From an uncultured Oscillospiraceae bacterium (GTDB lineage Bacteria > Bacillota > Clostridia > Oscillospirales > Acutalibacteraceae), in contig UQFM01000065.1 of the NCBI GenBank assembly GCA_900540295.1, positions 1 to 10,438 on the forward strand: a stretch of DNA of 10,438 nt, in the 5' to 3' direction. Positions 1 through 7,483 of the stretch are shown one piece after another. Position 1 is the first letter of the stretch; each line of letters opens with the position of its first letter. Made by a program: the position numbers and the translations under genes. The notes beneath the pieces are model-generated. The model made no database searches. It saw nothing but the letters and a program-made list of their open reading frames with translations, and was not told the DNA's origin.

Positions 1-50
1 TACGAGATACTGATCGGTCTCGTGGGCTCGGAGATGTGTATAAGAGACAG
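1..50 (+). other. Illumina Nextera i7 adapter (not genomic)
   Basis: Bases 32-50 are the 19-bp Tn5 mosaic end AGATGTGTATAAGAGACAG. They are preceded by the Nextera read-2 adapter segment GTCTCGTGGGCTCGG (17-31), an 8-base index ACTGATCG (9-16) and the start of the P7 arm (TACGAGAT). Bases 4-50 are the exact reverse complement of 10392-10438. This is untrimmed adapter read-through, so ORFs starting here are artefacts. Confidence 0.98.
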
Positions 51-53
51 CCA

Positions 54-73
54 CCTCCCTCGTCAGAGGGAGG
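54..73. repeat. GC-rich hairpin, truncated dispersed-repeat-like sequence at contig end
   Basis: CCTCCCTC, loop GTCA, GAGGGAGG form a perfect 8-bp stem directly inside the adapter junction and 31 bp beyond the transporter stop codon. From memory, CCTCCCTC-GTCA-GAGGGAGG is part of a short repeat common between genes in gut Clostridia, which would explain why assembly stopped here. It could also be the transporter terminator, but no T-tract follows on the minus strand before the adapter begins. Confidence 0.5.
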
Positions 74-103
74 AAAAAGGTTTTGGACAGTTTTTTATCG
101 GCT

Positions 104-1356
104 TTACTCCGCATTCTTTTTACAAAACCGTTTCCACATCGGTATGCACACGGCGGACACGGTTACGGCAACAGCGGCAAGAACAATCCACAGCCAAAAC
201 AGACTGTTCCAGCCGTTTTGCGTTTCCAACAGCCGACCTGCCAGCAGATTCAGCATCCCGCAGCCGATGTAGGCAACCGCATTCAGCAGTCCGCCGACGG
301 TGCTGACATTGCCGAGCGTAGAGAATTGCAAGGGCACCATGGTAATCAGCATCACGTTTACGGCGAACATACAGTTTGTCACACCCGCCATGGAAAGCAA
401 TGCCAACGCCATGCTTTTTGTACCGAACAGCTTTAAAATCAGCAAAAACACAATCGAAATCCCGAAAAATATCATGGACGTGCCGATTTCACTGTGCAGT
501 TTTTTGTGTATCGCCTTTGCAAAATACGCGCCTGTCACATTCACAATCGGCAAAAGCATGGTTAAGAGTAAAGAAAACGAGGTATCAGAGCCAAATGTGC
601 CTGCGAAAAATGCAGGCACCCATTGCGTAACGCTGTCCTTCAGCGTGCCTTGAATGACAATCGGAATCAGCATCAGCAGTACGCCGCCCGACAATGCCGC
701 TTTAAAGGTGTTGCCGAGTCTGTTTTTTATATCGGTTTTTTGTGCGTCGGCAGAGGGGTGTTCCGCCTTCGGGCGAAACCGTCCGCGTGTGCCGAACATC
801 CAAATAACGGACACAAACAGCTCAAACAGTCCGCAGGTTAAAAATACATATTGCCACGGCAGAAAGAGAAGCGTCAACAGGCTGACCGCATAGCTGAGCA
901 ATGTGCCGATAGGCACGGTCGTGGACATATCGATACCGAATTTTTCGCGAGTGGATGCGTCAAAGTTCAGCGAGGCGATTTTTAAAATCGGCGTCCAAAC
1001 CATGGATTGCGCAATGCCGTTCGCCGCCCACAACAGCAAAAGCGGTGCATAGGTGTGCGCACAGAATATGCCGATATTGCAAAGCGCGGAAATCAGCAGT
1101 CCCGAAAAAACCAATTTGCGTGTGTCGGCGCGGTCACCGATTAAGCCGCTGACAAACTGCCCGATACCGTAACAGATGAAAAATGCAGAGGAGACTGCGG
1201 CAATCCGCGTTTCGGAAAATACGGCGTTCGCTGTAATTCGGGCATTGCCGCCGAGAAATTCAGTCGGCAGATATACGTGGAGGCATATGCCGTCCAGCTC
1301 AGCAAAAATGTGAAAAAATGGTTTTTAGACTTGTAGCCGAAATGCTTTTGTGTCAT
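104..1356 (-). pseudogene. OPA-type MFS organophosphate transporter, frameshifted
   Basis: This is a multi-pass MFS permease that would exchange phosphate for a sugar phosphate or glycerol phosphate across the cytoplasmic membrane. The first frame starts at ATG 1356-1354 behind GAGG and encodes the N-terminus with the run TYICRLNFSAAMPEL, typical of the first helix of GlpT/UhpT-like (organophosphate:Pi antiporter) proteins. Near 1234-1239 the reading moves to another frame, which continues ITANAVFSETRIAAVSSAFF, then YGIGQFVSGLIGDRAD (the MFS loop 2-3 motif), and runs uninterrupted to the TAA at 104-106. Joined, the product is about 417 residues, the normal full length. The shift is consistent with loss of 1 or 4 bases; a repeated ATTA/TTAA unit would restore AMPELITAN. 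It lies divergently beside a phosphodiesterase that is also broken. The family is clear; the substrate is not determinable. Confidence 0.82.
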
Positions 1357-1359
1357 AAT
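1331..1359 (+). promoter_or_regulatory. Candidate promoter of the phosphodiesterase gene
   Basis: TTGTAG (1331-1336), 17-bp spacer, CATAAT (1354-1359), with an extended -10 TG at 1351-1352. The -10 covers the transporter start codon (1354-1356), so the promoter would lie inside the neighbouring gene, as the 36-bp gap between start codons requires. The -35 is weak (3 of 6). Confidence 0.4.
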
Positions 1360-1375
1360 AAAAACAACCTCACAT

Positions 1376-1383
1376 AAAGGAGA
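1376..1383 (+). promoter_or_regulatory. Ribosome binding site deciding the phosphodiesterase start
   Basis: AAAGGAGA lies 9 bases upstream of ATG 1393-1395. It fixes the true start of the broken gene well upstream of the long open stretch that begins at a TTG at 1626. Confidence 0.75.
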
Positions 1384-1392
1384 TATTTACAT

Positions 1393-2276
1393 ATGCTGTT
1401 TCAAAACGAAGATAAGAAATATCTTGCCCGTCTGGATACACAGGGCGTGTTCAATAATACCACAAAAACCGCGTTGCCGCAAACAGTTTTTGCCGATGCC
1501 GTGCGGAAACATTTCAAAAAACAGAACGGCTAAACGCCGAAAGCTTTGCTGATTGGCTTTGACGGTGCGCGTGCGGATGCGATGCATCTTTTGTCGAAAG
1601 CACGGATGAAAAAATAACGGGCGGATTGTTTGTTTCCGCTTACAGCGCCGTACAGGCATTGAAAGCCGAGGGCGGTCTGTATTTAAGTTACGCGGGCGGC
1701 GAATCGGATTCGCGGCAGGAAACATCCACAGCGCAGGGCTGGGCGGCAATTTTAACAGGTGTATGGGGCGCGGAAAACGGCGTCCTGCGGCATTTGCCGC
1801 TGAAAACAAATTGCCCGACGGTACTGCGCGAATTGGCAATGCAGGGAAAGAAATCGGCATTTTTGGCAGAGTGTCCTGACCATTTTACAATTACATACAA
1901 GGATGAAATTGAAATTGCGAAGCGTGAAAAATTGCCGTTGGTTTTTCAGCAATACAGGGATGACCGCGCGCTTGAAACCGCATTTTCAGAACAGATTGCA
2001 GACGGTACAGACTGCATTTTCGGTATTTTTGAAACGCCTGATTATAACGGGCATGCCACAGGCTTTTCTTTAGAAAACCCGCGCTACGCCGCAGGTATTT
2101 GCCGTTTGGATACTGTCGCATACCGTTTGGCGGAAGCCGTCAAACGCCGCCCGACTTACAGAGATGAGGATTGGCTGATTATGATTACCTCAGACCACGG
2201 CGGGCACGGACTCCGCCACGGCACGCAGAAACAGTTTGACCGCATGACTTTTATTGCATCCAACAAAGCGATTTAA
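1393..2276 (+). pseudogene. Alkaline-phosphatase-superfamily phosphodiesterase, in-frame stop plus frameshift
   Basis: This is a metal-dependent phosphodiesterase/nucleotide pyrophosphatase-like hydrolase. From ATG 1393 the frame encodes 46 residues (MLFQNEDKKYLARLD...), then TAA at 1531-1533. In the same frame it resumes as TPKALLIGFDGARADAMHL, which contains the metal-binding Asp of the superfamily (GFDG.RAD). Near 1588-1592 the frame shifts, consistent with loss of one base, and continues FVESTDEKITGGLFVSAY, then EGGLYLSYAGGE, the likely nucleophile region TSTAQGWAAILTG, and the C-terminal metal site SDHGGHG..HG before TAA at 2274-2276. Rejoined, it would be about 295 residues and looks complete at both ends. 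Its partner is the divergent transporter. Unless the lesions are assembly errors, no functional protein is made. An internal TTG at 1626 could start only the C-terminal part, which lacks the first metal site. Confidence 0.8.
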
Positions 2277-2292
2277 AACTTTTGAAACGCCC

Positions 2293-2323
2293 AAAAAGCC
2301 CCCGACCAAACAGTCGGGGGCTT
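2293..2323 (-). terminator. Rho-independent terminator of the YabE-like gene
   Basis: AAGCCCCCGAC (2296-2306) pairs with GTCGGGGGCTT (2313-2323), an 11-bp stem with a 6-base loop. Read on the minus strand it ends in a T5 run (complement of 2293-2297) and lies about 20 bp after the stop at 2345. On the plus strand there is no T-tract, so it is probably one-directional. Confidence 0.9.
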
Positions 2324-2344
2324 ACCGTCACAAGATATTCAAGG

Positions 2345-3601
2345 TTACAGCACGTAAATAATTACGTCTCTGCTCCCCCACTGTCTGCACTCGGCTTCGG
2401 TATTCATGAACAAGTCTACGGTAAATTTACCTTTTTTCACAAATCCGCCTGTGTCTGCCGCAATCGCATAACCGTAAACAATGCCGTCTGTGGAAACAAT
2501 CCACAGCTTACTGCCGTACGGAATCTGGTCGGGATTTACCGCGATATAACCGGGCTTTACCGTACGTCCGCTTGCAGTTTTAGAACCGGGAGAGGCGGTA
2601 TATGCCGCCGCTTTACCCGTAATAATCTTGGAATACTGCGTCGGCGCGCCGTCCACGATTTGCAGGGTCGCGGGCGCAGTCAGTTCGGAAATCGGCGTAC
2701 CGCCGTTTCGAAGGCTTGCAACCGCCACAGCCTTTTGCTTTGTACCTACAGCGGTAATCTGCGGTACAGCTTCCTTCAACACGGTTTCACTGACCGCTTC
2801 GGAAGAAATGCGAACGCCGTCTACAATTTTGTCGCGGTAGGTAACGGTTTTTTCGCCGTTCTCACCCGCCTGTGTAATCTCGCTCTGCCCTTTGTAGAGT
2901 GCAGAGGATTTTACGGTCTTCTTTGCAAAATGCACCGTTTCGGTTACGGTACGCTCCGAATACTCCACACGGTACACGGTGATGCGCACATTGTCATAAA
3001 GCGCACTGTCTGCCGCGGGGGAAACCTCATCATTTTCACCCATGGTGATATTGGCTGTCTCCAGCGCCTCTTCTACGGTACCCTCACCCAAAAGCAGGGT
3101 TTGTTCCGTACCGTCCGCCGTAACGGATACATGATACGCATTTGTCAGCTTTACAGTCATGCCGTCCGTCAGAACTGTGCTTGTCGGCAGACTTATCAGC
3201 TGCCCTTCTTCGACTGTGACGGAAAGCTCCGTCAGCAAGTCGGCTACTGTTCCCGCACAGACCGTGTAAACCGTTTCACCGTTCAGCTTTACAAATGTCA
3301 CGGTTGCCGCACGGTAAACCGTAAGTACACTGTCCTCACCCGGAACAAAGGCTTCCAAAGAAAGCTTATCTTTTTCGGACAAATCAATCTTTGCCTGTTT
3401 CACAATTTCGTAAGCGTTTGTTTTGGTCGTTTCTACTCTTGTGATTTCCGACCCGTCATAAATGTCCACGACATAGGCGTTCGGAACGGCAGCAAAAGCA
3501 GTGCCGGCACAAAGCACGGCAAACGCCAACATCAGCGCGGTAACCTTCCAAAAGGTCACACGGGTCGCTTTTGCATACCCTTTTAATTCTGTAATCATCA
3601 T
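2345..3601 (-). CDS. YabE-like secreted cell-wall protein (DUF348 x3, G5, 3D)
   Basis: 418 residues with the B. subtilis YabE architecture. A hydrophobic signal segment spans about 17-37, with likely cleavage after AFA. Three DUF348 ubiquitin-like repeats follow (about 43-82, 100-138, 157-195), then a G5 domain (about 212-285) and a C-terminal 3D double-psi beta-barrel (about 330-418: AAAYTAS, TASGRTV, GYIAVNPDQIP, AADTGG, VDLF). Such 3D/Rpf-related proteins are thought to cleave or remodel peptidoglycan outside the membrane. Two of the three conserved Asp are visible (D383, D396); the first is Asn356 (AVNP). AGGAG (3606-3610) is only 4 bases from the first ATG and 7 from the second, so Met2 (3598) may be the real start. 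It is a single-gene unit with its own promoter, leader and terminator. Confidence 0.92.
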   Translation of the reverse strand: MMITELKGYAKATRVTFWKVTALMLAFAVLCAGTAFAAVPNAYVVDIYDGSEITRVETTKTNAYEIVKQAKIDLSEKDKLSLEAFVPGEDSVLTVYRAATVTFVKLNGETVYTVCAGTVADLLTELSVTVEEGQLISLPTSTVLTDGMTVKLTNAYHVSVTADGTEQTLLLGEGTVEEALETANITMGENDEVSPAADSALYDNVRITVYRVEYSERTVTETVHFAKKTVKSSALYKGQSEITQAGENGEKTVTYRDKIVDGVRISSEAVSETVLKEAVPQITAVGTKQKAVAVASLRNGGTPISELTAPATLQIVDGAPTQYSKIITGKAAAYTASPGSKTASGRTVKPGYIAVNPDQIPYGSKLWIVSTDGIVYGYAIAADTGGFVKKGKFTVDLFMNTEAECRQWGSRDVIIYVL

Positions 3602-3739
3602 TCTGCTCCTTTAACTCATACCTCATCGGGAAAAAGGAATTTGCGCCCGAAAGGCTGTTGGACGCCAACCGCATCTTCTCTGAAAAAATTGAGAAAGCGC
3701 GGTAAAACCGCGGCGTCACTGTTATTATCGCTTGTGACT
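3602..3739 (-). promoter_or_regulatory. Structured 5' leader of the YabE-like gene, candidate cis-regulatory RNA
   Basis: About 138 nt of untranslated leader run from the expected start of transcription to the ATG. The RNA can form GTCAC/GTGAC (3734-3738 with 3715-3719), GACGCC/GGCGTC (3712-3717 with 3661-3666), a tight CGCGGT/ACCGCG hairpin (3707-3712 with 3698-3703), TTCTC/GAGAA (3691-3695 with 3676-3680) and GTTGG/CCAAC (3665-3669 with 3657-3661). The second helix shares bases with the first and the last, so the set can switch. I do not recognise a known riboswitch core; in particular the GGGGAACC-type core of the c-di-AMP element is absent. Confidence 0.45.
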
Positions 3740-3745
3740 TTGGTC

Positions 3746-3774
3746 ATTATATTTCCATGTCCGCTAATTGTCAA
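3746..3774 (-). promoter_or_regulatory. Perfect vegetative promoter of the YabE-like gene
   Basis: TTGACA (3769-3774), exactly 17 bp, TATAAT (3746-3751), a full consensus match. Transcription is expected to start near 3739. An A/T-rich tract and a 14-bp palindrome lie just upstream of the -35. Confidence 0.9.
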
Positions 3775-4149
3775 ATTTTTAAAAGTTAACTTTTTATGAA
3801 ATATGCACAAACAAGAATGTCAATATCTGTCAGAAACATGGCTTTTTCTGATTTTTTTCAGCTGTACACCTTTTGATTTCGGTGAATATTTGTGAAAATG
3901 TTAAAAATCTTACATTTAGTTACAAAGGGGTAACAAAGCAGGATTTTTTCTGAAAATTCGGTTAAAAAAGCCTTGTTTTCCATATATAGTATATGCAAAT
4001 GAAAAAAAAGTATGCATCCGCTTAATTTTACATAGATATTGCATATGTATTTTGCTATGAATTTGTAAAATTTTAAAAAAAATCAGAGTGTTTTCCCCCA
4101 CTCCGCTTAAAATTTCGACCCATTTTCCGCAATTTTTCGGGTTCTCTGC
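3775..4149. other. AT-rich intergenic stretch, no gene seen
   Basis: Very A/T-rich, with many T or A runs. The longest open frames are short and lack ribosome binding sites. It holds the palindrome AAAAGTTAACTTTT (3781-3794), six bases upstream of the YabE -35, a possible operator or UP element. Small hairpins such as GAGTG/CACTC (around 4086-4103) have no T-tract or other context. Confidence 0.6.
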
Positions 4150-4185
4150 TTGACTTTAAAAAATGTGGTGTTTTTTTACGGTTTG

Positions 4186-4194
4186 TGTTATACT
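4186..4194 (+). promoter_or_regulatory. Extended -10 promoter of the pseudouridine synthase gene
   Basis: TG-T-TATACT with the -10 hexamer at 4189-4194, about 66 bp before the ATG. No good -35 at the right spacing was found; TTGACT at 4150 is 33 bp away. A second TATAAT at 4239-4244 is too near the ATG to leave a normal leader. Confidence 0.45.
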
Positions 4195-4260
4195 GATAGC
4201 AGATTTTTTCTTCAAAAAAATTCCAAAAAATATGTATATATAATAGTATAGGAAAACACC

Positions 4261-5223
4261 ATGAAAGAATTTAAGATTTTGCAAAATGACGCGGGACTGC
4301 GGCTGGACAAATTCGTGAAAAAAGTTGCGCCGAATTTGCCGCAGTCTATGCTTTACAAAGCGATTCGGACAAAAAACATTAAGATTAACGGCAAGCGTGC
4401 GGAAATTTCTACACGCCTGCAAATCGGGGATCAAGTCAAGATATTTGTTGCCGACGAATTTTTTGAAAAGAGTGAAACCGCTTACGATTTTTTGCGCGCA
4501 GGAAAAGCCTTGGATATTTTATATGAAGACGAAAATATTTTATTGCTCGACAAAAAAGCAGGGCTTTTATGCCACCCCGACGACCGCGAATTTATCGACA
4601 CGCTGATTGGGCGCGTTAAACGGTATCTATATGAAAAAGGTGAATACAACCCCGCGCAGGAAAACAGCTTTGTGCCTGCGCTCGTGAACCGTATTGACCG
4701 CAACACGGGCGGCATTGTCATTGCGGCGAAAAATGCCGAAAGTCTGCGGATTTTGAATCAGAAAATGAAGGACAGAGAACTGCACAAATACTATTTGTGC
4801 GTCCTGCACGGCACACCGCAGCCGCAGGCGGGAATTTTAGAGGGGTATTTAATCAAAGACGAAAAGAAAAATATGGTGCGCGTATGCCGTGAACCTGCCC
4901 CGAATGCAAAAACAATTCGCACGAAATACCGCGTATTGGAAAGCGACGGCAAGCTTTCTCTGGTCGAGGTAGATTTGCTGACAGGGCGCACACACCAAAT
5001 CCGCGCCCATTTCGCCTCTGTCGGGCATCCGCTTTTGGGTGACGGCAAATACGGCAGAAACGCGCAAAATAAAGCGTACGGGTATAAGAAGCAGTTTTTG
5101 TATTCTTATAAACTGCAATTTTCTTTCACCACGGATGCCGGATGCTTGAATTATTTGAACGGCAAATGCTTTCAGGCAGAGGACGTTTGGTTTGCGCGCG
5201 CGTTTCGGGATGGGGAATTGTAA
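4261..5223 (+). CDS. RluC/RluD-family 23S rRNA pseudouridine synthase
   Basis: 320 residues, the usual length of the RluA family with an S4 domain. The enzyme converts selected uridines of large-subunit rRNA to pseudouridine in the cytoplasm. An N-terminal S4 RNA-binding domain covers about 12-62 (LRLDKFVKKVAP...INGKR). The catalytic domain starts near ILYEDENILLLDKKAG. The catalytic Asp is D146 in NRIDRNTGG, where the more common form is HRLDxxTSG. The family segment LLTGRTHQIRAHFASVGHPL follows near 239-258. A weak TAGGA lies about 8 bases before the ATG. The gene stands alone between an AT-rich gap and a repeat cluster, with no obvious terminator of its own. Paralogues cannot be separated from motifs alone, so the exact target uridine is not stated. 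Confidence 0.93.
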   Translation: MKEFKILQNDAGLRLDKFVKKVAPNLPQSMLYKAIRTKNIKINGKRAEISTRLQIGDQVKIFVADEFFEKSETAYDFLRAGKALDILYEDENILLLDKKAGLLCHPDDREFIDTLIGRVKRYLYEKGEYNPAQENSFVPALVNRIDRNTGGIVIAAKNAESLRILNQKMKDRELHKYYLCVLHGTPQPQAGILEGYLIKDEKKNMVRVCREPAPNAKTIRTKYRVLESDGKLSLVEVDLLTGRTHQIRAHFASVGHPLLGDGKYGRNAQNKAYGYKKQFLYSYKLQFSFTTDAGCLNYLNGKCFQAEDVWFARAFRDGEL

Positions 5224-5226
5224 GTA

Positions 5227-5428
5227 GAGATCGTTGATCTCAGCGGCTCGCGGGCGAACACAGGTCGCCCCTACGCGGTTGTACAGGCTTGTCATTCTGA
5301 GCGCAAGCGAAGAATCGCACATAGCAGAGAGTGAATTTGATGATTTGTAGGGCGCGGGTCGCCGTTGGGTTTTTGCAAATACGAACTGCGCTCGGGCGGA
5401 TGAAGGCATCCGCCCCTACGGGATTGTG
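5227..5428. repeat. Cluster of intergenic hairpin repeats
   Basis: Several small palindromes follow one another: GAGATC-GTT-GATCTC (5227-5241); GGGCGA...TCGCCC then CTACG (5252-5275); CATTCTGAGCG...GCGAAGAATC (5293-5316), a motif I recall as widely dispersed in bacterial genomes; and an element from GATTTGTAGGG (5342) to CCGCCCCTACGGGATTGTG (ending 5428). The last element contains TTTTTGCAAA and the strong stem GGGCGGATG/CATCCGCCC (5394-5402 with 5407-5415). The repeated ending CGCCCCTACG and its inverted form TGTAGGG suggest a REP- or MITE-like family. No coding gene is seen between 5224 and 5590. Confidence 0.75.
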
Positions 5429-5484
5429 AGCCACTGTTGCATTGTGCTTCGTTTGCGCATATACGCGTGCCCCCTACAATACAG

Positions 5485-5518
5485 AAAAACGCCCGCAGTA
5501 CAATTCGTACTGCGGGCG
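5485..5518 (-). terminator. Rho-independent terminator of pckG
   Basis: CGCCCGCAGTAC (5490-5501) pairs perfectly with GTACTGCGGGCG (5507-5518), a 12-bp stem with a 5-base loop. On the minus strand a T5 run follows (complement of 5485-5489). It lies about 72 bp after the pckG stop codon. Confidence 0.92.
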
Positions 5519-5590
5519 CAATTTATTGGATTATTCCGAAACTGTCTTATTATAGAAACTGTTCTGTACAGATATTTCTTTAACAAAAAC

Positions 5591-7381
5591 TTATTTCAGA
5601 TTTGCTTTGAGGGTTTCCAGCTCTTCTGCCAGCTCTTTCGGCAGTTTGTCACCGAATTTTGCATAGAATTCGGCAATGCCTTCCGCTTCGTTTGCCCAAA
5701 GGTCTTTATCAACATCCAAAATGCTTTCGAGGGATTCAAGTGTAACTTCATCCTCAAGGCCTTCAATATTGATGTCCTTTGCATAAGGCAGATAGCCGAT
5801 TGCAGTTTCCTGTGCGTCTACTTCGCCTTCACAGCGTTTGATAATCCACTCCAGAACACGAAGGTTGTCACCGAAACCGGGCCACATGAAGTTGCCTTCA
5901 TCGTCTTTTCTGAACCAGTTGACATTGAAGATTTTCGGTGCTTTGTCCGCATCGAGCGTTGCGCCGATTTCAATCCAATGCTTCCAGTAGTCACCCATAT
6001 TGTAGCCGCAGAAGGGCAGCATCGCCATCGGGTCGCGACGGACAACGCCGACTGCACCTGCCGCCGCCGCAGTGGTTTCGGACGCCATGATGGAGCCTAC
6101 GAACACGCCGTGATTCCAATCTCTTGACTGGTAAACCAGCGGCGCAAGCTTTGCACGTCTGCCGCCGAATACGAATGCGGAAATCGGCACGCCCTGCGGA
6201 TTTTCAAATTCAGAACTGATGCACGGGCAGTTGACTGCGGGTGCGGTGAAACGGCTGTTCGGATGCGCGAGATTTTTGCCCTCGGCTTTCCACTCTGCGC
6301 CGTTCGTCTTGATTCCTGTCCACTCCTCTGCGTTAACGGGCGGATTCTTGTCAAGACCTTCCCACCAAACGGTGTTGTCATCCAAATTACGCGCAACGTT
6401 GGTGAAAATTGTGCCTTTCTTTGTAGATGCCAATGCATTGGGGTTGGACTTGTCGTTTGTACCGGGCGCTACGCCGAAGAAGCCGTTTTCGGGATTGATG
6501 GCGTACAGTCTGCCGTCCTCGCCCTTGCGAATCCAGGAAATATCGTCGCCGACGCACCAAACCTTGTAGCCCTTTGCGCGGTAGCCTTCGGGCGGAATCA
6601 GCATAGCAAGATTGGTTTTGCCGCATGCGGACGGGAATGCCGCACAGATATATTTTACTTCGCCCTTCGGATTCTCAATGCCGAGAATCAGCATATGCTC
6701 AGCCTGCCAGCCTTCGTTTTTGCCCTGGTAAGAAGCAATGCGCAGTGCAAAGCACTTTTTGCCGAGCAAAACGTTGCCGCCATAAGCAGAGTTTACGGAA
6801 ATAATGGTGTTATCCTCGGGGAACTGGCATATCCAACGGTTTTCGGGGTCAACATTGCACTTGCAGTGCAAACCGCGCACCCAATCCTCACTGTCGCCGA
6901 GTACATCCATGACCTTCTTGCCGACGCGGGTCATAATTGCCATGTTCAAAACAACATAGATAGAGTCGGTCAGCTCCACACCGATTTTCGCAAGCGGAGA
7001 ACCAACAGGACCCATGGAATACGGAATGACATACATCGTTCTGCCCTTGTAACTGCCGCGGGCAATGTCATACAGCATTTTATATGCCTTTTCGGGGTCC
7101 ATCCAGTGATTGGTCGGGCCTGCGTCCTCTTCTTTTTTAGAGCAGATGAGCGTTCTGTCTTCCACACGCGCAACATCGTTGGGCGCGGTTCTGTGATAAT
7201 AACAACCGGGAAGCAAATCCTCATTCAGCTTCACCATTTCGCCGCTTTCGCACGCTTCCTTGCGGAGCGCTTCAAGCTGTTCTTCCGAGCCGTCAATCCA
7301 AACAACTTCTTTCGGCTCTACAAGTGCGATTTTCTCGTCAATCCAAGACAGGACGCTCTTGTTTTGTGTCAGTGCTGCCAT
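5591..7381 (-). CDS. pckG: Phosphoenolpyruvate carboxykinase (GTP)
   Basis: 596 residues, the normal size for the GTP-dependent family (EC 4.1.1.32), which interconverts oxaloacetate + GTP and PEP + GDP + CO2 in the cytoplasm. In order it shows the substrate-site segment ARVEDRTLIC (R76), the YVIPYSMGPVGSPLAKIGVELTDS block (118-140), SAYGGN with Y200, LLGKKCFALRIAS with metal-ligand K209 and H229 nearby, the P-loop FPSACGKTN (249-257) with the reactive Cys253, and kinase-2 VGDD (277-280). All key catalytic residues appear present. AAGGAG lies about 9 bases before the ATG. tsaD lies upstream on the same strand, but pckG has its own promoter in the 240-bp gap. In a fermenting anaerobe it may run toward oxaloacetate (anaplerotic) or PEP; the sequence does not decide. 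Confidence 0.97.
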   Translation of the reverse strand: MAALTQNKSVLSWIDEKIALVEPKEVVWIDGSEEQLEALRKEACESGEMVKLNEDLLPGCYYHRTAPNDVARVEDRTLICSKKEEDAGPTNHWMDPEKAYKMLYDIARGSYKGRTMYVIPYSMGPVGSPLAKIGVELTDSIYVVLNMAIMTRVGKKVMDVLGDSEDWVRGLHCKCNVDPENRWICQFPEDNTIISVNSAYGGNVLLGKKCFALRIASYQGKNEGWQAEHMLILGIENPKGEVKYICAAFPSACGKTNLAMLIPPEGYRAKGYKVWCVGDDISWIRKGEDGRLYAINPENGFFGVAPGTNDKSNPNALASTKKGTIFTNVARNLDDNTVWWEGLDKNPPVNAEEWTGIKTNGAEWKAEGKNLAHPNSRFTAPAVNCPCISSEFENPQGVPISAFVFGGRRAKLAPLVYQSRDWNHGVFVGSIMASETTAAAAGAVGVVRRDPMAMLPFCGYNMGDYWKHWIEIGATLDADKAPKIFNVNWFRKDDEGNFMWPGFGDNLRVLEWIIKRCEGEVDAQETAIGYLPYAKDINIEGLEDEVTLESLESILDVDKDLWANEAEGIAEFYAKFGDKLPKELAEELETLKANLK

Positions 7382-7483
7382 AGTACATTACTCCTTACTT
7401 TACATGCCGACTGCGCGCCGGACATTTTTTGCATAATTGCGAATGAAAAAATTCAAAAATCCCGAATCTTTCCATTTTGAAAT

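Noticed and set aside
22..306. Open frames beginning in the first 50 bases
   Set aside because: Their N-termini are translated adapter, and the rest lies antisense to the transporter gene.
2282..3586. 434-codon open frame on the plus strand, opposite the YabE-like gene
   Set aside because: It mirrors a gene with clear domains, promoter, ribosome binding site and terminator; its own product is rich in Arg, Cys and aromatic residues with no recognisable fold and no ribosome binding site.
3602..3739. c-di-AMP (ydaO/yuaA) riboswitch in the YabE leader
   Set aside because: Expected for this kind of gene, but the conserved core blocks of that class are not present in the leader.
3616..3810. 64-codon open frame on the minus strand upstream of the YabE-like gene
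   Set aside because: It reads through the perfect -35/-10 and has no ribosome binding site; its internal ATG is part of the -10 region, upstream of the transcription start.
6263..7480. 405-codon open frame on the plus strand, opposite pckG
   Set aside because: Antisense shadow of a well-conserved enzyme; it has no ribosome binding site and runs through the pckG promoter.
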